Assembly (NCBI GenBank): GCA_024690505.1
Contig: JAILPA010000110.1
Coordinates: 1 to 34,618, forward strand
Direction of reading: 5' to 3'
Origin: Prevotella sp.
GTDB lineage: Bacteria; Bacteroidota; Bacteroidia; Bacteroidales; Bacteroidaceae
Length of the DNA: 34,618 nt
The number at the start of each line of letters is the position of its first letter. The first letter of the stretch is position 1. The notes below the pieces were generated by a model. The model was not told the origin of the DNA. It searched no databases and was given only the letters and a program-made list of their open reading frames with translations. Of this stretch, positions 6,418 to 14,087 are shown piece by piece. The position numbers and the translations under genes were made by a program.

Positions 6418-7668
6418 TTAATTATTATTGATTACTTTTAATCCAATCTTGCTGCCCCAGTTGCAGAACCAGAAGACATAAGCATAGTAGACGAACATCA
6501 TCATAATTGCGATGCCGACACCGAGTGACGGGTTATCAACCACCGTACCCATCAGCAAAGGCAAAGTGGCACCACCAAGCACACCCATGTTGATCAGTCC
6601 AGATGCGTTCTTAGTGTGGGGGCCGAGCTCCTGCAAGCCCAGGTTGAAAATAAGGGGCCACATGACCGAGTGGAACAAACCAGCGACAAGCATTGCATAG
6701 ACTGAAGCCATGCCCGAAAGGAGGAACGAAAGACCCACACATGCAGCACCAAGAGTGAGGCAGCATGAAAGCAGGATACGGGCTTCAAACTTTGCCAGAA
6801 TGGCTGAGCCCACAAAACGGCCAACCATCATTCCGCCCCAGTACATCCACAGATAGTCGGTTGCAGAACCTGGCAATGTCGGGTCAGCCTTCCAATAAGC
6901 AGGAAGCATCGACGGAATACCGATTTCAATGCCCATATACATAAAGATAGCAAGTGCTCCAAGCCATACATGAGGGTATTTGAAAACGCTTGACTTGTAC
7001 TTGCTCATATCGTAAGCATCCTCAGCAGATGTGGCGTTCTTCTTCTCCTGGTCGGGATCGGGTAATTTAATAAAGAAGAGAATAGCAGCAATAACTAAAG
7101 TGAAGACACCCAACATGAGGAACGGGCCAGGAACATTTTCAGGCAACTTCTTCTTATCGGCAATGATGACGTAAGTGATAAACATCGGGGCCACGGTTGT
7201 TGCCACCGAGTTCAGAGCCTGCGAGAGAGTCATTCGGAAGGCACCGCTTTCAGGCTTGCCTAGTACCATCACATAGGGGTTGGCTACGTTCTGAAGCATC
7301 ACCACGCCAAGAGCAACAAGGCTCATGCAGCAAAGGAAAACAATGTAAATGGTGCTGGTCTCCCCTCCGAGAGCTGCCGTAACGCCAAGATTGTTGGCAA
7401 TGAAGCCGAAGCCAACCACGCTAAGACCCAGCACTAACGTCGACTTATAGCCAATCTTATTCATCATCATGGCAAACGGTATGGAGAATGCATAGGCGCC
7501 ATAGAAGAAGGTGTTGACAAGTTGGCCTTGGGTGTCGGAAAGACTGAACGCTTCTTTACAAAATTCAATCATTGAGTTGTTCATCGTTGTAACGAATCCA
7601 ATGAGGAAACACACAATGAACATAATTATCAACGGGAACAGATAATTGGGAGCTTGTTTCTGTGACAT
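6418..7668 (-). CDS. Sugar MFS transporter, glucose/galactose-fucose:H+ symporter (FHS) type
   Basis: Inner-membrane major facilitator protein, 416 aa, with about 12 hydrophobic segments starting at residues 10-27 (LFPLIIMFIVCFLIGFVT). The N-terminal signature FGFVTTMN-like segment (IGFVTTMNNSMIEFCKEAF) and the segment NTFFYGAYAFSIPFAMMMNKIGYK are typical of the FHS family that includes FucP and GluP. Its place between galM and galK makes galactose (or glucose/galactose) import by proton symport the likely role; fucose is less likely given the context. The gap to galM is 53 bp, so co-transcription is expected. Confidence 0.9.
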   Translation of the reverse strand: MSQKQAPNYLFPLIIMFIVCFLIGFVTTMNNSMIEFCKEAFSLSDTQGQLVNTFFYGAYAFSIPFAMMMNKIGYKSTLVLGLSVVGFGFIANNLGVTAALGGETSTIYIVFLCCMSLVALGVVMLQNVANPYVMVLGKPESGAFRMTLSQALNSVATTVAPMFITYVIIADKKKLPENVPGPFLMLGVFTLVIAAILFFIKLPDPDQEKKNATSAEDAYDMSKYKSSVFKYPHVWLGALAIFMYMGIEIGIPSMLPAYWKADPTLPGSATDYLWMYWGGMMVGRFVGSAILAKFEARILLSCCLTLGAACVGLSFLLSGMASVYAMLVAGLFHSVMWPLIFNLGLQELGPHTKNASGLINMGVLGGATLPLLMGTVVDNPSLGVGIAIMMMFVYYAYVFWFCNWGSKIGLKVINNN

Positions 7669-7721
7669 AATGCGGTTTTTTACTGATTTTCTGTTTGAAT
7701 AAATATGTCAACCTATTAAAA

Positions 7722-8813
7722 CTACTCTACAACGCCAAAGCGATAAATGGTCTTCTGCTTGTAGCGGTGATGAGGATTGAGCACAACGCTGGGGAAGTAG
7801 GGACGGTTGGGGCTGTCGGGGAAGTGCTGACACTCGAAGCAGATGGCACTGCGACGGGGGAATGTGGCACCATGAACGCCCTTGTAGCCCGTGGCCCAGT
7901 TGTCGCTGTAGACCTGTACGCCAGGCTCAGTGGTGTAGACCTCCAAGGTGCGACCACTGACAGGCTCGGTGAGGCGGGCAGCGAAGCTCAGCTCTCCCTC
8001 CTCCTTCTTGTTCAGTACAAAGCAGTGGTCATAGCCTGCTCCGTTCTTAATCTGTTGGTCGTCGGCATCAATATCCTTACCAACGGCCTTTGGTGTGCGG
8101 AAGTCGAACGGCGTGCCTGCAACCTTCAGTATCTCACCGGTAGGAATGCTCGTTTCATCAATGGGAATATAGAAGTCTGCGTTCATCTCCATCACTTGGT
8201 TCTCGATAGTTGGAGTGGGGTCAGCAGTACCCGCCAGCGAGAAGAAGGCATGATGTGTCAAGTTCACAATGGTCTTCTTGTTGGTAGAAGCCAGATATTC
8301 AATGATGAGCTCGTTCTCGTCGCTCCAGGTAAACTCAACAGTAACGTCAACCTCACCCGTGAAACCTTCTTCACCATAGCTACTTATACGATGCAACGCC
8401 AGCGTACGAGGCCCCATCTGACGAGCTTCCCAGACGCGGGAATGGAACCCGGTGGGGCCGCCATGCAAAGCATTGGGACCGTTATTGATGGCCAGCTGAT
8501 ACTCCTTGCCATTCAAGGTGAACTGTCCCTTGGCAATACGGTTGCCAAAACGTCCAATAAGTGTCGAAAGGAAAGGCTCAGGACTATTGATGACCGACTG
8601 GATGTTGTCGTGTCCCTGAACCACATTTGCTACCTTGCCGTTCTTGTCTGGCACCATCACGGAACAGATGGCTCCTCCATAGTTGGTGATGGCAACTTCG
8701 TAGCCCTTACGGTTACGCAGGATATAAAGATCGGTCTTCTTACCATTGATAGTGGTCTGGAAGTCTTCACGCTTCAGACCACACAAATTCGCATTTTCTG
8801 TTGTGTTCGCCAT
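7722..8813 (-). CDS. galM: Aldose 1-epimerase (galactose mutarotase)
   Basis: Interconverts beta- and alpha-galactose so that galactokinase receives its substrate. 363 aa without a signal peptide, so it is cytosolic. Family signatures are ITNYGGAICSVMVPD (about 41-55), FGNRIAKGQF (about 87-96), the catalytic His region NLTHHAFFSLAG (about 183-194), GYDHCFVL and the catalytic Glu in FECQHFPDSPN near the C-terminus. It is the first gene of the gal operon, and the promoter at 8848-8879 lies 35 bp before its ATG. Confidence 0.95.
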   Translation of the reverse strand: MANTTENANLCGLKREDFQTTINGKKTDLYILRNRKGYEVAITNYGGAICSVMVPDKNGKVANVVQGHDNIQSVINSPEPFLSTLIGRFGNRIAKGQFTLNGKEYQLAINNGPNALHGGPTGFHSRVWEARQMGPRTLALHRISSYGEEGFTGEVDVTVEFTWSDENELIIEYLASTNKKTIVNLTHHAFFSLAGTADPTPTIENQVMEMNADFYIPIDETSIPTGEILKVAGTPFDFRTPKAVGKDIDADDQQIKNGAGYDHCFVLNKKEEGELSFAARLTEPVSGRTLEVYTTEPGVQVYSDNWATGYKGVHGATFPRRSAICFECQHFPDSPNRPYFPSVVLNPHHRYKQKTIYRFGVVE

Positions 8814-8847
8814 AATGTTTTGTTTTTAGTTACACTATTCTAAGTTG

Positions 8848-8879
8848 CAAAGTAACAAAAAAAAAACGATATGCGCAAA
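8848..8879 (-). promoter_or_regulatory. Promoter of the galM operon
   Basis: Minus strand: -33 box TTTG (8876-8879), a spacer of exactly 20 bp containing a 10-T tract, and a -7 box TTACTTTG (8848-8855), one mismatch from TAnnTTTG. The leader is about 25-30 nt. Confidence 0.75.
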
Positions 8880-8886
8880 CATATCG
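8867..8886. promoter_or_regulatory. Palindrome over the -33 box of the galM promoter
   Basis: CGATATG (8867-8873) and CATATCG (8880-8886) form a perfect 7-bp inverted repeat around 6 bases, enclosing the -33 TTTG. Such a site could bind a repressor that responds to galactose or a related sugar. No regulator gene is next to it. Confidence 0.45.
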
Positions 8887-9002
8887 CTAAGAATTTGTTG
8901 TTAAAGATAGCTAATAGTAAAAATCAGCAGGCCACATCCGCCAGGACTTCACTATATCGGGACTGCAGATTATCCTGGTCGGCAGGGCGGCTAATTTAGA
9001 AT

Positions 9003-9334
9003 TATTGCTGTCAGCTAAAACGGTTCCGTTTTCATATTCCATCCTTCATCAGGGGGACACATCTGTTGTGCCGATGATGGAACTTGGCTGGACAATGAAC
9101 CATGCAAGACTGAATCGAATAGCGAATTATCTTTACATCGATATTTCTTCAAAAAGGAGAGCACCGCTTCGAGGGTGGAAAAGTGCCGCTTTTCGGATCA
9201 AAAAGCTGTCCTTTTCCACCCTCGAAGCGGTGCTTTTCCAAAAGTGCCATTGCGAGGCGCTTTTCTCAAATTAGAATTTTTCTGACATTCTGCCCGCCCA
9301 ATCAAGATGTTGCATTATTTAGCGGACAGCAATA
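9003..9334. mobile_element. MITE with IS4-type termini (332 bp)
   Basis: Terminal inverted repeats are TATTGCTGTCAGCTAAA at 9003-9019 and its complement with one mismatch at 9318-9334. The flanks ATTTAGAAT (8994-9002) and ATATAGAAT (9335-9343) match at 8 of 9 positions, as a decayed target duplication would. The termini match the end of the IS4-family remnant at 1467-1484 (TATTGCTGTCCG). The interior has no transposase frame but contains a 24-bp-stem hairpin (9160-9234) and a smaller one (9240-9264). I infer a non-autonomous element once moved by the IS4-type transposase. Confidence 0.75.
9160..9234. repeat. 24-bp perfect inverted repeat inside the MITE
   Basis: Arms at 9160-9183 (beginning AGCACCGCTTCGAGGG) and 9211-9234 are perfectly complementary, with a 27-nt loop. 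A second imperfect hairpin follows at 9240-9264 (AAAAGTGCC / GGCGCTTTT). If transcribed from either side it would form a very stable structure. Confidence 0.85.
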
Positions 9335-9400
9335 ATATAGAATATAAGGTGTACTCAGCATGTTGAACCACTACTTTGTAGACTACCCGCAGTCGTTCAA

Positions 9401-9472
9401 AAAACCGTATCGCGCCCTGACACGGAGTGTAACGCGCCGGTTACGTTTCGTGTCAGGGCGCGATACGGTTTT
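9401..9472 (-). terminator. Strong hairpin, probable terminator of the dnaB-coaBC transcript
   Basis: Perfect 24-bp arms at 9401-9424 (starting AAAACCGTATCGCGCC) and 9449-9472, with a nested GTAAC / GTTAC stem (9429-9433, 9440-9444) in the loop. On the minus strand the stem is followed by six T (9404-9399), the form of an intrinsic terminator, 54 bp past the coaBC stop. The unusual stem length also suggests a mobile palindromic repeat. Confidence 0.65.
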
Positions 9473-9525
9473 AACAGCCGTACTTTGCCGTTAAAGACGG
9501 ACAACGTTGCAGTAAGTCGAAGGGG

Positions 9526-10722
9526 CTATATCAGCCGCTGTTGCAGCTGGTCGATGATATCGGCAGCAACGACGGTCTTCGATTTCTTTGGATAATCGTG
9601 TTGACCATCAGCCGAGATGATACTGATTTGGTTTTCGTCACTACGGAAGCAGGTGCCCTCATTGCGCAGTGAATTCAGGACGACAAAGTCCAGATTTTTC
9701 TTCTTCAGTTTGTGAAGGGCATTCTGCTGTTCGTCGTTAGTCTCAAGTGCAAATCCGACGAGCACCTGCCGATCACGCTTTATGCGCCCCAGTTCGGCAG
9801 CAATGTCGGGATTCGGAATCAGCTGAATGCTGAAATCGGTTGTTTTCTCGCGCTTCACCTTATCCTTCGACACAACGGCAGGACGGAAGTCGGCCACAGC
9901 TGCACAAAGGATGGCGGCGTGGCAATGGGGGAAGACTTCTGTTGCGGCATCGTACATCTGTTGGCAGCTTTCCACATCAATACGCTTGACTCCAGGCGTA
10001 GAACATTGCACGTTGACGGGGCCGGTAATCAGTGTTACGTCAGCACCACGGCGGGCACATTCATCGGCAAGGGCGAACCCCATCTTGCCACTGCTGAAGT
10101 TTCCTATGAAACGCACAGGGTCAATCTTCTCGTAGGTGGGGCCGGCAGTAATCATCACATGCTTATCAGCCAAATCCTTCTTCTCAAAAAACATGTCAAG
10201 GCAGGCAACGATCTTCTCAGGATCCTCCATGCGCCCCTTGCCCTCAAGGCCGCTGGCAAGGAAACCACTTGCAGGCTCAATGACATGATTGCCGAAGGAG
10301 CGCAGACGCTCCAGATTCTGTTGTGTCGTGGGGTGAGCATACATGTCAAGATCCATTGCAGGAGCTATGAACACAGGAGCCTTCATCGACAAATAGGTAG
10401 TGATGAGCATATTATCGGCAATGCCGTTAGCCATTTTCCCCAATGTCGATGCCGTACAGGGGGCTATGAGCATGGCATCGGCCCAAAGACCGAGCTTGAC
10501 ATGACTGTTCCAGGTGCCGTCGCGCTGTGAGAAGAACTCACTCACCACCGGTTTCTGTGTCAGAGCCGACAACGTGATGGGAGTAATAAACTCCTTTCCT
10601 GCAGGTGTAATAACCACCTGCACCTCGGCCCCACGCTTCACCAACTCACGGATGATGAGACATGACTTATAGGCTGCTATAGAACCTGTTATTCCCAAAA
10701 CAATTTTCTTTCCTTCCAGCAT
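9526..10722 (-). CDS. coaBC: Bifunctional phosphopantothenoylcysteine decarboxylase / phosphopantothenate-cysteine ligase
   Basis: Catalyses two steps of coenzyme A synthesis. The N-terminal CoaC flavoprotein domain (about 1-185) has GITGSIAAYK, the HFCD-type His region NSHVKLG, and APAMDLDMY in place of the usual PxMN motif. The substrate clamp reads FLASGLEGKGRM, with Ser where E. coli Dfp has its catalytic Cys (ACG). The C-terminal CoaB domain (from about 190) shows ITAGPTYEKIDPVRFIGNFS and later KVKR. I chose the ATG at 10722 (MLEGKKIVLG, 398 aa) because the longer frame starts at a TTG. It is 48 bp downstream of dnaB and likely the last gene of that transcript. Confidence 0.95.
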   Translation of the reverse strand: MLEGKKIVLGITGSIAAYKSCLIIRELVKRGAEVQVVITPAGKEFITPITLSALTQKPVVSEFFSQRDGTWNSHVKLGLWADAMLIAPCTASTLGKMANGIADNMLITTYLSMKAPVFIAPAMDLDMYAHPTTQQNLERLRSFGNHVIEPASGFLASGLEGKGRMEDPEKIVACLDMFFEKKDLADKHVMITAGPTYEKIDPVRFIGNFSSGKMGFALADECARRGADVTLITGPVNVQCSTPGVKRIDVESCQQMYDAATEVFPHCHAAILCAAVADFRPAVVSKDKVKREKTTDFSIQLIPNPDIAAELGRIKRDRQVLVGFALETNDEQQNALHKLKKKNLDFVVLNSLRNEGTCFRSDENQISIISADGQHDYPKKSKTVVAADIIDQLQQRLI

Positions 10723-10770
10723 AATAAATGTCAATGATTTGTCGTCTTGATGTCGTGTTGTCTTAAAACC

Positions 10771-12288
10771 TTACTCCATAAATGGCGGCGGGAAAGGCAT
10801 GTCGCCAGGAGCATCAGCATTGATTTTTGAACCAAGTATTTCACCCTCGGGCGCCACTGGGCGATGTCCTAACTGCCGATCTTCGGGGTTCTCGAATCGG
10901 GTATATTCGCCTCGGAAGATAAGATTGACATCTCCAGTAGCTCCTTTACGGTGTTTGGCAATGATAATCTGTGCAATGCCGTGCATATCATGGCCTTGAC
11001 CATCATCGTAAATATGGTAATACTCTGGACGATGAACGAAAAGCACCATATCGGCATCTTGCTCTATGGCTCCCGATTCACGCAGGTCGCTTAGTTGTGG
11101 GCGCTTACCTTCAGGCCCTTCACGCGACTCCACGCCTCGGTTCAGCTGGGAAAGGGCAATAATGGGAACGTCGAGTTCCTTGGCAAGCCCTTTGAGTGAA
11201 CGCGAGATGGTCGACACCTCCTCCTGGCGAGACGAGAACCGCATGCCATTGGCATTCATCAGCTGGAGGTAGTCAATCATAATGATCTTGACGTCATGCT
11301 CGCGTACCAGTCGGCGAGCTTTGGTGCGTAGTTCAAAAACAGAGAGTCCGGCTGTATCGTCTATATATATAGGAGCGCCTATAAGGTCAGTGAGACGTTT
11401 GTCCAGACGATCCCATTCATCGGGTTGCAACTGTCCACTGAGGATTTTAGAACCTTGGATCTCGCAGACATTTGAGATAAGACGGTTGACCAACTGGACA
11501 TTCGACATCTCCAATGAAAAGAAAGCCATTGGAACTTTGTAATCGGCTGCAATGTTCTTTGCCATTGAGAGTGCGAAAGAAGTCTTACCCATGGCAGGAC
11601 GACCAGCAATAATCACAAGGTCGCTGGCCTGCCAGCCACTGGTGATATCGTCAAGTTTGTTATATCCAGTGGGGACTCCAGTCAATCCACCAGTGTTGGC
11701 GGCGGCCTTGTCCAGTACTTCCCGAGCCATTTTGATGACAGGGTCTATCTGGGTATACTCCTTCTTCATGTTCTTCTGAGACAGTTCAAAGAGTGACCCT
11801 TCTGCATGTTGCATGAGTTCGTCCACATCGATGGTCTCGTCGTATGCCTTCGTCTCAATGTCACTGGCAAACTGGATGAGCTGTCGTGCCAGCGACTTCT
11901 GTGCTATGATGCGAGCATGATAATCAATGTGCGCACTTGATGCCACCCTGCTCGATATCTCCGCAATATATGCGGGGCCTCCAGCCTCATCAAGCAGTCC
12001 GTTGCGCGACAACTGTTCCGTGACAGTAAGCACGTCAACAGGTTTCTCTTCCATCGAGAGGTCGCGAACAGCAGCATAGATTTTCTGGTGACGCGGCTCG
12101 TAGAAGCTCTCCGGGGTGAGCAGCTCGCACACAACGGCGTAAGCATCCTTATCGATGAGGAGCGCACCGATTACTGCACGTTCCACTTCGATAGCCTGCG
12201 GTTGCAAGTGTGCATAAGTGTTATCGACGGGCTGCTGTCGGTTCTGGCGCCTTGGCTGCCCGCCATTCTTACTTATTGTTTCAGCCAT
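10771..12288 (-). CDS. dnaB: Replicative DNA helicase DnaB
   Basis: Hexameric 5'-3' helicase of the replication fork. 505 aa with no intein. The N-terminal DnaB domain (about 28-130) starts at QPQAIEVERAVIGALLID. The RecA-like motor has Walker A GRPAMGKTSF (about 228-237), the segment FFSLEMSN (about 255-262), Walker B KIIMIDYLQLM (about 335-345), and the arginine-finger region LRESGAIEQDADMVLFVHRPEYY. The C-terminal tail is proline-rich (PGDMPFPPPFME). The ATG (12288-12286) lies 3 bp after the stop of the DUF2135-like gene, and no promoter is visible in that gap. It must either be read through from upstream or use a promoter inside that gene. Confidence 0.98.
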   Translation of the reverse strand: MAETISKNGGQPRRQNRQQPVDNTYAHLQPQAIEVERAVIGALLIDKDAYAVVCELLTPESFYEPRHQKIYAAVRDLSMEEKPVDVLTVTEQLSRNGLLDEAGGPAYIAEISSRVASSAHIDYHARIIAQKSLARQLIQFASDIETKAYDETIDVDELMQHAEGSLFELSQKNMKKEYTQIDPVIKMAREVLDKAAANTGGLTGVPTGYNKLDDITSGWQASDLVIIAGRPAMGKTSFALSMAKNIAADYKVPMAFFSLEMSNVQLVNRLISNVCEIQGSKILSGQLQPDEWDRLDKRLTDLIGAPIYIDDTAGLSVFELRTKARRLVREHDVKIIMIDYLQLMNANGMRFSSRQEEVSTISRSLKGLAKELDVPIIALSQLNRGVESREGPEGKRPQLSDLRESGAIEQDADMVLFVHRPEYYHIYDDGQGHDMHGIAQIIIAKHRKGATGDVNLIFRGEYTRFENPEDRQLGHRPVAPEGEILGSKINADAPGDMPFPPPFME

Positions 12289-12291
12289 GGA

Positions 12292-12918
12292 TTAGCGTAC
12301 ATTAATGTTTGTAACAAAGACACGCTCCCATGCATCAGCATTCACCACCTCCTGGTCAGGTTCTATATGCGGTGCCTCAACCTGAACACGATAGGTCTTG
12401 GCGGGCTTTCCTGTCTGGCGTACTACCACACGCACTTCACCACTTGTAGGAGCATCTGCGTTCTCGGTATCCTGATTGCTCACCCAAATGACTTCCACCT
12501 TGTACTTACCCTTTGGCGGATTCTCGGCCCAGTAGATGTTTTCAACAGAGTTGGGACCGCCTTCCACACGGTCTTCATCCAGCTGGCCACCGCTGGGACT
12601 CTTTTCGGGATCTTTAGCCTCATAGTGCCCGTCAATGCCGCCATCGGGCAAAATCCAGCCTATCTCATAACCAGAAGGTTCGGTAACGTGGAGGTCAATG
12701 TCGGCATAGAAATCCCAAAGGAGCGACACCTGCAAATCGCCAGTACCGTATTCCTCAACCTGTTCAATATCCCTTTCATCGGTCTCTTCTTCCTTCACTT
12801 CCTCAGTTTCTTCTTCTTCATCATCGTCGTCACGGGGCGGTTTCTGATTCATATTGATAATCAAAATAGCAATTAGTGCGGCAAATATGAAGCCTAAAAC
12901 AATTTGTAATCCTCTCAT
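12292..12918 (-). CDS. Membrane-anchored DUF2135/YfaP-like protein of the SrfBC operon
   Basis: 208 aa. A membrane anchor at residues 4-22 (LQIVLGFIFAALIAILIIN) is followed by an acidic stretch (PRDDDDEEEETEEVKEEET, about 28-46) and a beta domain from about 58. The domain has DFYADIDLHVTEPSGYEIG and later SGGQLDEDRVEGGPNSVENI, which resembles the DUF2135/YfaP pattern of D-x-D-L-H-V...GG-x-L-D-x-D...GPN-x-E; that assignment is from memory. The domain should face the periplasm. The first 20 residues are nearly the same as those of the 242-aa protein upstream (12985-13713), so the anchor has been duplicated. It is the last gene of the operon and ends 3 bp before dnaB. Confidence 0.8.
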   Translation of the reverse strand: MRGLQIVLGFIFAALIAILIINMNQKPPRDDDDEEEETEEVKEEETDERDIEQVEEYGTGDLQVSLLWDFYADIDLHVTEPSGYEIGWILPDGGIDGHYEAKDPEKSPSGGQLDEDRVEGGPNSVENIYWAENPPKGKYKVEVIWVSNQDTENADAPTSGEVRVVVRQTGKPAKTYRVQVEAPHIEPDQEVVNADAWERVFVTNINVR

Positions 12919-12984
12919 AGCTAATGATTTTTACAATTTATGGATTCTTGATTTACTACTTATGAATAATTAAAAGATATCAAT

Positions 12985-13713
12985 TCAAATGCCGATGGGA
13001 CAGTGGACGTAATATCCCCAATTGGTGCCTTTGTCAACGATGACGCAGACAACATTATGCTTCAAGGGCTGACCGTCTTTGGGTAGCATGACGGAAAACA
13101 CCTCATCAAACGAAGTCGTATCTGTAGCCCCGTCGTAATCGAAGAGTAGTTCTGCTTTTCCCTCTGCCACATCTTGACTGGATCCGTCGTAGACCATAAT
13201 ATGATCAGCAGCGCAGTCGGTATAATACTGGAACTTAAACTGCATACGATCAGCCGCGGTGAAATTTCCCAAATTAAAGTCGCGCACGGCATGATTACCT
13301 TGGTCACCATTGCCGTTATCCAACATGGTGTTGCACCGCTCCATTTCGTCAAGGGGCACGATCAGGCGTGGATAGAAATCGGCAAGCGTCAAATTTTGCA
13401 ACAATGCCCCAGAATAACCAGATTTTGAAGCCAGCAGGCGGCTAATGACAAAAGCCGAGTCCTCATACTCAAAATGGCAAAGACCGTCACGGTCAGTAGT
13501 AAGGGTCACTTGTCCTGTCAGCTCATCGTTACTGTCAATCGACACCTTCGCTCCTTCAATAGGCTGTCCAGTGCGGCTGCTAATAACTTGTATCTCAGCT
13601 ATAGGATAATCTTCCTCATCATCATCGTGACGGGGCTTGTCACACAATCTCAGCAGAAGCAGGGCAACAAGTGCGACGAAGATAAATCCCAAAACTATCC
13701 TTAATCCGTTCAT
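12985..13713 (-). CDS. Membrane-anchored two-beta-domain protein of the SrfBC operon
   Basis: 242 aa. Anchor at residues 4-23 (LRIVLGFIFVALVALLLLRL), then an acidic linker (DKPRHDDDEEDYP). Residues 38-115 look like a carboxypeptidase-regulatory or Ig-like repeat (IQVISSRTGQPIEGAKVSID ... TDRDGLCHF). Residues 128-242 form a second beta domain with CNTMLDNGNGDQGNHAVRDF and DHIMVYDGSS, a type I associate with surface and vWA-type proteins. The beta domains are presumably periplasmic. The DUF1294 gene lies 14 bp upstream and the anchor paralogue 66 bp downstream. No catalytic residues are evident, so a scaffold or ligand-binding role is inferred. Confidence 0.75.
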   Translation of the reverse strand: MNGLRIVLGFIFVALVALLLLRLCDKPRHDDDEEDYPIAEIQVISSRTGQPIEGAKVSIDSNDELTGQVTLTTDRDGLCHFEYEDSAFVISRLLASKSGYSGALLQNLTLADFYPRLIVPLDEMERCNTMLDNGNGDQGNHAVRDFNLGNFTAADRMQFKFQYYTDCAADHIMVYDGSSQDVAEGKAELLFDYDGATDTTSFDEVFSVMLPKDGQPLKHNVVCVIVDKGTNWGYYVHCPIGI

Positions 13714-13727
13714 ACTCCCAACAGAAT

Positions 13728-14027
13728 TTATTTCTGTAGAAACAACTTGAACACCACATAGAAAGCCACCTGAAGGATGGCCATCACAGGAACAATGGCC
13801 AGGAATGACACGTGGCGGGTCTTATGGCGGAAGAATATCATGCCACACAGCGATCCAAAGGCTCCCATCAGGAATGTGAATAGGAACAGGATGGCTTCTG
13901 GGACACGTGAACGCTGGTAATGAGCCAGATGCTTGTCCCATGCAAAGAGCAGGTAAGAAATAATGTTGGGCACGAAAATAAGGAACACCAGATTCTCGTT
14001 AATGAATTTACATAGTTCGCGACTCAT
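13728..14027 (-). CDS. DUF1294 family small membrane protein
   Basis: 99 aa with three hydrophobic segments (about 13-28, 44-66, 75-94). The family pattern is clear: NIISYLLFAWDKHLAHYQRS, then VPEAILFLFTFLMGAFGSLC, then MIFFRHKTRHVSF. DUF1294 proteins are small inner-membrane proteins of unknown function, in some bacteria fused to a cold-shock domain. It sits inside the SrfBC operon, 14 bp before the 242-aa gene and 60 bp after the 451-aa gene. It could be a passenger or a membrane part of the assembly. Confidence 0.88.
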   Translation of the reverse strand: MSRELCKFINENLVFLIFVPNIISYLLFAWDKHLAHYQRSRVPEAILFLFTFLMGAFGSLCGMIFFRHKTRHVSFLAIVPVMAILQVAFYVVFKLFLQK

Positions 14028-14087
14028 ATCTTTATGTTTGATTTATCGTTACTTCTTAATCTCATTTAATATAGTTGATGTATCCCA

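Larger units (their letters stand above)
8814..9525. other. 712-bp gene-free region between galM and coaBC
   Basis: It contains the galM promoter (8848-8886), about 105 bp of unassigned sequence (8887-8993), the MITE (9003-9334) with flanking near-duplicates, and the coaBC-proximal hairpin (9401-9472). A 44-codon plus-strand frame at 9360-9494 runs through the hairpin and is not believable as a gene. Confidence 0.7.

Noticed and set aside
7695..8843. Plus-strand 382-codon open frame
   Set aside because: It lies antisense to galM, whose catalytic motifs are clear; the product has no recognisable domain and runs over the galM promoter.
9360..9494. 44-codon plus-strand frame
   Set aside because: It is made mostly of the 24-bp inverted repeat and has no family pattern.
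9712..10530. Plus-strand 272-codon open frame
   Set aside because: Antisense shadow of coaBC.
12088..12876. Plus-strand 262-codon open frame
   Set aside because: Antisense to the end of the DUF2135-like gene and the start of dnaB; no domain.
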